A DNA stretch of 8,452 nt from Gemmataceae bacterium (GTDB lineage Bacteria > Planctomycetota > Planctomycetia > Gemmatales > Gemmataceae), in contig CANJKY010000111.1 of the NCBI GenBank assembly GCA_947474875.1, forward strand, positions 1 through 8,452, written 5' to 3'. The position numbers and the translations under genes were made by a program. Within the stretch, counting starts at the first letter, position 1, and every line of letters begins with the position of its first letter. The notes below the pieces were generated by a model that saw only the letters and a program-made list of their open reading frames with translations, made no database searches and was not told the DNA's origin. This document shows, one piece after another, positions 1 through 4,393 of the stretch.

Positions 1-37
1 GAGCGCGTCCGACGCGCTCCCCGCTGGGTCGCGGCTA
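1..37 (-). repeat. Palindromic repeat carrying the stop codon of the DUF1501 gene (copy 1)
   Basis: Read on the minus strand this stretch begins with TAG, the stop codon of the DUF1501 gene (37 to 35), and continues into a perfect 9-bp inverted repeat with a one-base centre (GAGCGCGTC, C, GACGCGCTC at 1-19). It matches the plus-strand stretch 4334-4370 at 34 of 37 bases. One of the three differences is the unpaired centre base. The left edge is cut by the window, so the full stem, 13-14 bp in the other copy, cannot be checked here. It may act as a transcript-end hairpin or be a REP-like element; no T-tract follows within the window. Confidence 0.85.
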
Positions 38-1384
38 CAAGATGTGCTTCACCACCTCCCCCCGGGATACCGGCAGCGGTCGCCCGAGGGTGTCGTGGAT
101 CTCGGCATCAAGCGGGATGCCGAGGGTGTGGTACACCGTCGCCGTCAGGTCTTGCGGACGGACGCGGCCGTCCTTCGGGAAGGCGGCGATCTTGTCGCTC
201 GCCCCGTACACCGTCCCGCCCCGCACCCCGCCGCCGGCCAGCGCCACGCTGAACACGTTCCCCCAGTGGTCCCGCCCGCCGGCCGGGTTGAACCGCGGCG
301 TGCGGCCGAACTCGCCCATCCAGATCACCAGCGTGTCGTCGAGCAGCCCACGGTCGGCCAGGTCGTCGAGCAGGGCGGAGTACGCCGCGTCCAGGATCGG
401 CATGAGCGCCTTCACCCCGGCGGTGTTCGCGGTGTGTGTGTCCCAGTGGCCGTTGTTCGGCGCGTTCGGCACGCGGGTCCAGTTCACCCGCACCAGCCGC
501 ACCCCGGCCTCCACCAGCCGGCGGGCGAGCAGGCAACTCTGGCCGAACCGGGTGCGGCCGTAGCGGTCCCGCAACTTCGGGTCTTCGCGGGTCAGGTCGA
601 ACGCCGCCTTCGCCGCCGGCGAGCCGATCAGGTCGGCCGCCTGTTGCACCCGCGCCGAGTGGACGCTCGCCGCCGACTCCAGCCGGGCGAACCGGGCGTC
701 CATTCGATCGCGGAGTGTCTGCCGCTGGGTGAACCGCTCGGTCGACACCTCCTTCGCCAGGCTCAGCCCTTCCACGTCGAACGCCGCCCCGCTCGGGTCG
801 CCGTTCAACAACCACGGGTCGAACGCCCGCCCCAGGAACCCGGCGTCCTGCCCCGGCCAGGTGATGTTGCCGTCGTTCGCCGCCTGCTCCGGCAGCGTTA
901 TCGCCGACGGCATCCCGCCGCGGTCCGGGATGAACCGGCGGACCACCGCTCCCATGCTCGGGTGGTCGTTCGGGGCGCCGGGCTTCACGTTCTCCACGCT
1001 GGTGGGGGCGTGCGGCAGGCCGGTGGTCATCGTGTACCCGCTGGACGAGTGCGCGTGGTCGCCGGTCTGAACCGCCCGCAGCACGGCGATGCGATCGGTG
1101 CGTTTGGCCGTCTGCGTCATCGTCTCGCCCACCCACAGGCCGGGGGTGGTGGTCGGCATCGGCTTCAGGTCGCCGCGGTACTCGGGCAGCGAATCGGGCT
1201 TCGGGTCCCACGTCTCCTGCTGCGGCGGGGCACCGAGCAGGAACAGAAGGATGACCGACTTGGGCCGTTTCGGCTTCGCGGCTTCGTTCGCCGTCAGCAG
1301 CCGGGGCAGGGTCAGGCCGAACGCGCCGAGGCCGCCGACGGTCAGCCAGGAACGACGGGTCAGGGGGTGGGCGAGAGAAAACAT
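35..1384 (-). CDS. Tat-exported DUF1501 domain protein
   Basis: This is a DUF1501 protein of the alkaline phosphatase/sulfatase-like superfamily, a family greatly expanded in planctomycetes. Its substrate is unknown. Numbered from the ATG at 1384 it has 449 residues. The twin-arginine motif TRRSWLT lies at residues 9-15, followed by a hydrophobic stretch, so export by Tat is likely. Family motifs visible in order are LFLLGAPPQQETWDPKP, a HAHSSSGYTMTTG segment, HWDTH at about 313-317 (candidate metal ligands), GEFGRTPRFN, GRDHWGNVFS and a C-terminal HDTLGRP. The frame stays open upstream to a GTG at 1456. I prefer the ATG because it puts the Tat motif near the N-terminus and the GTG lies inside a promoter-like region. 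The gene is divergent from the DUF1080 gene. DUF1501 genes often sit beside DUF1549/DUF1553 cytochrome-type genes, but none is visible here and the flank below position 35 is outside the window. Family call is secure; function is not. Confidence 0.95.
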   Translation of the reverse strand: MFSLAHPLTRRSWLTVGGLGAFGLTLPRLLTANEAAKPKRPKSVILLFLLGAPPQQETWDPKPDSLPEYRGDLKPMPTTTPGLWVGETMTQTAKRTDRIAVLRAVQTGDHAHSSSGYTMTTGLPHAPTSVENVKPGAPNDHPSMGAVVRRFIPDRGGMPSAITLPEQAANDGNITWPGQDAGFLGRAFDPWLLNGDPSGAAFDVEGLSLAKEVSTERFTQRQTLRDRMDARFARLESAASVHSARVQQAADLIGSPAAKAAFDLTREDPKLRDRYGRTRFGQSCLLARRLVEAGVRLVRVNWTRVPNAPNNGHWDTHTANTAGVKALMPILDAAYSALLDDLADRGLLDDTLVIWMGEFGRTPRFNPAGGRDHWGNVFSVALAGGGVRGGTVYGASDKIAAFPKDGRVRPQDLTATVYHTLGIPLDAEIHDTLGRPLPVSRGEVVKHIL

Positions 1385-1440
1385 GTGGCTCGCGGCGGGA
1401 GAAGCCGGGTCGGCACTGGCGGCCGGGTGGGAGAGTTGAT

Positions 1441-1446
1441 TATGAT
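1441..1446 (+). promoter_or_regulatory. Possible -10 element for the DUF1080 gene
   Basis: TATGAT differs from the bacterial -10 consensus at one base and sits in the only AT-rich patch between the divergent genes (about 1434-1454). No good -35 hexamer lies 16-18 bp upstream. A start near 1453 would place the palindrome at 1458-1473 just downstream of it. On the minus strand the same patch reads CATAAT (1447 to 1442), with TTTACA (1467 to 1462) upstream but only 14 bp away, so it could also serve the DUF1501 gene. Sequence-only guess. Confidence 0.3.
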
Positions 1447-1457
1447 CTTTCTCCACG

Positions 1458-1473
1458 AGGGTGTAAACACCCT
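1458..1473. promoter_or_regulatory. Operator-like palindrome in the divergent promoter region
   Basis: AGGGTGT, AA, ACACCCT forms a perfect 7-bp inverted repeat around a two-base centre. It lies between the ATG of the DUF1501 gene (1384) and that of the DUF1080 gene (1519), next to the AT-rich patch. Position and symmetry fit a dimeric repressor or activator site controlling both genes. No regulator gene is in the window, so the partner is unknown. A short hairpin in the DUF1080 leader is the alternative. Confidence 0.4.
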
Positions 1474-1518
1474 TCCCCGCCCCCGCCCGTTCCGGGCACC
1501 TCTCTGACCGAGGCTCAC

Positions 1519-2829
1519 ATGCTCCGCCGGTACTTCCTGTTCGCCGTCCTGCTGACGGCGCCCGCGTTCGCGGCCGACCCGCCGAAGGGGTTCACCGCCC
1601 TGTTCAACGGCAAGGACTTCACCAACTTCAAGGGGTGGGACATCCACGGCAAGGGCGGCAGCCCGGTCGACCTGGCCAAGCTCACCCCGGAGGAGCGGCA
1701 GAAGAAGTTCGACGCCTGGACGGCCGACCTGAAGAACCACTGGACGATCGAGAACGGCGAGCTGGTGAACAAGGGCAGCGGCCCGTTCCTGGCCAGCGCG
1801 AAGGACTACGCCGACTTCGAACTGCTGGTCGAGTACAAGATCAGTCCGACGGTGGACGCCGGCATTTATCCGAAGATGATGCCGCAAATTCAGGTGTGGG
1901 ACCCGGAAGACCCGGCCCAGGTGAAGAACGACAACGCCAAGGGCAGCGGCGGGCTGTGGAACAACCCGAAGGGCACCCCCGGCCGCGACCCGCTGGTGAA
2001 GGCGGACAAGCCGGCCGGCGAGTGGAACCAGTTCCGCATCCTGGTGGTGGGCGAGCGGATCACGATTCACCTGAACGACAAGCTGGTGGTGGACCACGCC
2101 CGCATCCTGAACTACTTCGACAGGGGCAAGCCGGTGCCGAAGGCCGCCCCGTTCCTGCTCCAGACGCACCCGCCGAAGCTGCCCATCCACTGGCGGAACA
2201 TCTTCGTCCGCGAGATCCCGGCGGCGGAGGCGAACGCCATCCTGGCGAAGAAGGCGGAGGACAAGGAGTTCAAGGCCGTCTTCAACGGCAAGGACTTCGA
2301 CGGCTGGCAGGGGGCGACGGACGGGTACGAGGTGGTGGACGGCGCCCTGCGGTGCAAGAAGGGGAAGGGCGGGGTGCTGTACACCACCGACGAGTACGCC
2401 GACTTCCAGGTGGCGCTGGAGATCAAGTTCCCGCCTGGGAACGGGAACAACGGGCTGGGCATCCGCTACCCCGGCGGGAAGGGGGACGGGGCGTACATCG
2501 GCATGTGCGAGCTGCAGGTGCTGAACGACGACTACAAGGGGATCGACCCGCGGCAGGCGCACGGGTCGGCCTACGGCATGGCGGCGGCGGCGCGGGGCTA
2601 CCAGCGGCCGCAGGGCGAGTGGAACTACCAGGTGGTGACGGTGAAAGGCCCGACCATCCAGGTGGAGCTGAACGGCACGCGGATTCTGGACACCGACCTG
2701 AGCAAGATCAGCGAGTACATGGCGAACAGCCCGCACCCCGGCAAGGACCGCACCAAGGGGTACTTCGGGTTCCTCGGGCACAACGACCCGGTCGAGTTCC
2801 GGAACGTGAAGATCAAGACGCTGAAGTGA
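1519..2829 (+). CDS. Secreted protein with two DUF1080 (3-keto-disaccharide hydrolase) domains
   Basis: The 436-residue product starts with a Sec signal peptide (MLRRYFLF..., likely cleaved after A-F-A at residue 18). It then carries two DUF1080 domains with a concanavalin/LamG-like fold, at about 24-235 and 250-436. Each opens with the same FNGKDF motif (residues 29-34 and 255-260), encoded by an identical 18-base stretch at 1603-1620 and 2281-2298. Domain 1 has a roughly 35-residue charged insertion after the opening motif, then GIYPKMMPQIQVWD and LQTHPPKLPIHWRNIFVREI. Domain 2 has GNNGLGIRYPG, a CELQVLNDD core and FGFLGHNDPVEFRNVKI. The Pfam family is named for hydrolysis of 3-keto glycosides; individual members may instead be lyases. 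The ATG is chosen because the signal peptide follows at once and GAGG (1510-1513) lies five bases upstream. The gene is followed 190 bp later by a co-directional Gfo/Idh oxidoreductase, which could supply a 3-keto substrate. The polysaccharide acted on is unknown. Confidence 0.95.
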   Translation: MLRRYFLFAVLLTAPAFAADPPKGFTALFNGKDFTNFKGWDIHGKGGSPVDLAKLTPEERQKKFDAWTADLKNHWTIENGELVNKGSGPFLASAKDYADFELLVEYKISPTVDAGIYPKMMPQIQVWDPEDPAQVKNDNAKGSGGLWNNPKGTPGRDPLVKADKPAGEWNQFRILVVGERITIHLNDKLVVDHARILNYFDRGKPVPKAAPFLLQTHPPKLPIHWRNIFVREIPAAEANAILAKKAEDKEFKAVFNGKDFDGWQGATDGYEVVDGALRCKKGKGGVLYTTDEYADFQVALEIKFPPGNGNNGLGIRYPGGKGDGAYIGMCELQVLNDDYKGIDPRQAHGSAYGMAAAARGYQRPQGEWNYQVVTVKGPTIQVELNGTRILDTDLSKISEYMANSPHPGKDRTKGYFGFLGHNDPVEFRNVKIKTLK

Positions 2830-2849
2830 CCGCGGCGCCTGGCTGGAGA

Positions 2850-2894
2850 CCCAGGGCTTCCGCCCTGGGCTACGTCCGGCGGTCCCTCCGGGAC
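2850..2894 (-). repeat. 45-nt two-hairpin element, copy 1
   Basis: Read on the minus strand this is a GTCCC-GGA-GGGAC hairpin (2894-2882), a 12-nt linker CGCCGGACGTAG (2881-2870) and an 8-bp hairpin CCCAGGGC-GGAA-GCCCTGGG (2869-2850). It is paired with the plus-strand copy at 2915-2959. The outer 24 bases (2850-2873) are a perfect reverse complement of 2936-2959. The pair fills most of the gap between the DUF1080 and Gfo/Idh genes. The GGA-loop hairpins lie inward, separated by 20 bases. It contains no convincing ORF. Confidence 0.9.
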
Positions 2895-2914
2895 GCAAGA
2901 GAGCGAACGCTTTC

Positions 2915-2959
2915 GCCGCGGAGCGGCCGTCGGATGTAGCCCAGGGCGGAAGCCCTGGG
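2915..2959 (+). repeat. 45-nt two-hairpin element, copy 2
   Basis: In order: GCCGC-GGA-GCGGC (2915-2927), linker CGTCGGATGTAG (2928-2939) and hairpin CCCAGGGC-GGAA-GCCCTGGG (2940-2959). The first stem differs from copy 1 but still pairs fully, while loop and linker pattern are kept. In this orientation the second hairpin has a GNRA-type loop (GGAA). If transcribed with the operon, the pair could form a long stem between the 24-base arms or two separate double hairpins. Confidence 0.9.
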
Positions 2960-2982
2960 AACCCGGAACCTCATACACCCAC

Positions 2983-2995
2983 GCCCCGTAGGGGC
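2983..2995. repeat. Short hairpin GCCCC-GTA-GGGGC before the Gfo/Idh gene
   Basis: A perfect 5-bp stem with a three-base loop lies 24 bases before the Gfo/Idh start codon. It resembles the GGA-loop hairpin of the neighbouring 45-nt elements in stem length and loop length but has GTA in the loop and no linker after it. It may be a decayed element or chance in GC-rich DNA. Confidence 0.45.
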
Positions 2996-3019
2996 CGTCG
3001 TCCATTCCCGAGTACCCCC

Positions 3020-4336
3020 ATGACCCACCGCATCACCCGCCGGGCCGCGCTCGGCGCCCTCGCCGCCCCGTTCGTGTTCCGCAGTTTCGCCCACGCCGCC
3101 CCGAGCGAGACGCTGATGCACGTCAGCGTCGGCGCCGGCGGCATGGCCGGCTCGGACATCGGCTCGCTCACCGCGAGCAAGAACCTGAAGTTGGTCGCCG
3201 TCGCCGACGTGGACCTGGCCCAGACCAAGAAGTGGAAGGACAAGTACCCCGACCTGAAGGTGTACCAGGACTGGCGGGAGATGTTCGACAAGGAGAAGTT
3301 CGACTCGGTGAACGTGTCCACCCCGGACCACATGCACGCCTGCCCGACCATGCGGGCCATCAAGGCCGGCAAGCACGTGTACACGCAGAAACCGCTGACG
3401 CAGACGCTGCACGAGTGCCGGGCGCTCCAGGTCGCCGCGAAGGAGGCGAAGGTCGTCTCGCAGATGGGCATTCAGATCCACTCGCACCCGGTCCACAAGA
3501 GCGTGGTGCAGATGATCCACGACGGGGCGGTCGGCAAGGTGAAGGCGGTGCACAGTTGGAGCGGCAAGGACTGGGGCGACAGCAAGCCGAAGCCGGACAA
3601 GCAGGACCCGGTGCCGCCGACCCTGAACTGGGACCTGTGGCTGGGCGTGGCCGCCGACCGGCCGTTCATCGGCGGCGGGTACTACCACCCCGGCAACTGG
3701 CGGAAGCGGCTGGACTTCGGCACCGGCACGTTCGGCGACATGGGCTGTCACATCCTGGACCCGGTGTTCGGCGCGCTGGGCGTGGGCAACCCGAACAAGG
3801 TGGAGTCGGTCGGCGACGCGCCGAACGACTACAACTGGGGGCTGAACTGCCAGGTGGAGTTCGTGTTCCCCGGCACCAAGTACACCACCGATGAGGTGAG
3901 CCTCACCTGGTACAACGGGAACAAGCGGCCGCCGACCGAGGTGGTGAAGCAGATCGGCGAGCAGAAGCTGAGCGACCAGGGGAGCATCTACCTCGGCACC
4001 GACGCGGTGCTGTACTCGCCGTACATCGGCCCGCCGGTGGTGCTAAAGGACGGCAAGGTGGAGAGCTACAAGAAGCCGGACATCAAGGGGGACGACCACT
4101 ACCTGCAGTGGGTGGAGGCGGCCCGCGGGAACGGCCAGACGAGCGCCCCGTTCAGCTACGCCGGCCCGCTGACCGAGATGGTGCTGCTCGGCTGCCTGGC
4201 GACCCGCTTCCCGAAGACGGCTTTGAAGTGGGACGAGAAGAAGATGCAGTTCACCAACGAGCCGAAGGCGAACGCGTTCGTCAAACGCACCCCACGGAAA
4301 GGGTGGGAGGAGAAGGGGATTTGGGATCGGGTTTAG
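3020..4336 (+). CDS. Tat-exported Gfo/Idh/MocA family oxidoreductase
   Basis: A 438-residue NAD(P)-dependent sugar or polyol dehydrogenase-type protein. The N-terminus has a twin-arginine signal (ITRRAALGALAAPF, residues 5-18) ending near A-H-A-A (24-27), so the enzyme is probably folded with its cofactor and exported by Tat, as is known for Zymomonas glucose-fructose oxidoreductase. The Rossmann motif GAGGMAG is at 38-44, followed by LVAVADVD. The usual catalytic EKP motif appears as Q123-K124-P125, which keeps the lysine. The C-terminal domain has GTFGDMGCHILD with D240 and H244, the region that normally carries substrate and catalytic residues. The ATG at 3020 lacks a clear Shine-Dalgarno but places the Tat motif correctly. 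It follows the DUF1080 gene and precedes a glycosidase-like gene by 57 bp, which supports a shared glycan pathway. The TAG stop lies inside a palindromic repeat. Family is certain; substrate and exact reaction are unknown. Confidence 0.96.
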   Translation: MTHRITRRAALGALAAPFVFRSFAHAAPSETLMHVSVGAGGMAGSDIGSLTASKNLKLVAVADVDLAQTKKWKDKYPDLKVYQDWREMFDKEKFDSVNVSTPDHMHACPTMRAIKAGKHVYTQKPLTQTLHECRALQVAAKEAKVVSQMGIQIHSHPVHKSVVQMIHDGAVGKVKAVHSWSGKDWGDSKPKPDKQDPVPPTLNWDLWLGVAADRPFIGGGYYHPGNWRKRLDFGTGTFGDMGCHILDPVFGALGVGNPNKVESVGDAPNDYNWGLNCQVEFVFPGTKYTTDEVSLTWYNGNKRPPTEVVKQIGEQKLSDQGSIYLGTDAVLYSPYIGPPVVLKDGKVESYKKPDIKGDDHYLQWVEAARGNGQTSAPFSYAGPLTEMVLLGCLATRFPKTALKWDEKKMQFTNEPKANAFVKRTPRKGWEEKGIWDRV

Positions 4337-4375
4337 TCGCGACCCAACGGGGAGCGCGTCCGACGCGCTCCCCGT
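4334..4375 (+). repeat. Palindromic repeat carrying the stop codon of the Gfo/Idh gene (copy 2); possible terminator or attenuator
   Basis: It starts with the TAG stop of the Gfo/Idh gene (4334-4336) and includes a perfect 13-bp inverted repeat with one central base (4348-4360 / 4362-4374), extended to 14 bp by A4347-T4375. The stretch 4334-4370 matches the reverse complement of 1-37 at 34 of 37 bases. It fills most of the 57-bp gap before the next gene, whose Shine-Dalgarno begins seven bases later. As RNA it would be a very stable hairpin without a U-tract, so it may protect the upstream mRNA or reduce read-through. Confidence 0.85.
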
Positions 4376-4381
4376 CCCGAC

Positions 4382-4386
4382 GGAGG
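4382..4386 (+). promoter_or_regulatory. Shine-Dalgarno fixing the start of the 795-residue protein
   Basis: GGAGG lies seven bases before the ATG at 4394. It is the clearest ribosome binding site in the window and supports this start over any later one. It sits directly after the hairpin at 4347-4375. Confidence 0.75.
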
Positions 4387-4393
4387 ACGTTCG

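Noticed and set aside
1385..1456. An upstream GTG start adding 24 residues to the DUF1501 protein.
   Set aside because: The extension has no homology-like features, pushes the Tat motif away from the N-terminus and overlaps the AT-rich promoter-like patch. It cannot be ruled out from sequence alone.
44..2898. Long open frames opposite the DUF1501 gene (44-1507, plus) and opposite the DUF1080 gene (1360-2898, minus).
   Set aside because: Same low-complexity, arginine-rich composition, no family motifs, and fully shadowing genes with clear domains and signal peptides.
2850..2959. A small insertion sequence or MITE defined by 24-bp terminal inverted repeats.
   Set aside because: The arms are parts of the 45-nt element found again in another arrangement at 6795-6972. 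There is no target duplication and no transposase frame inside.
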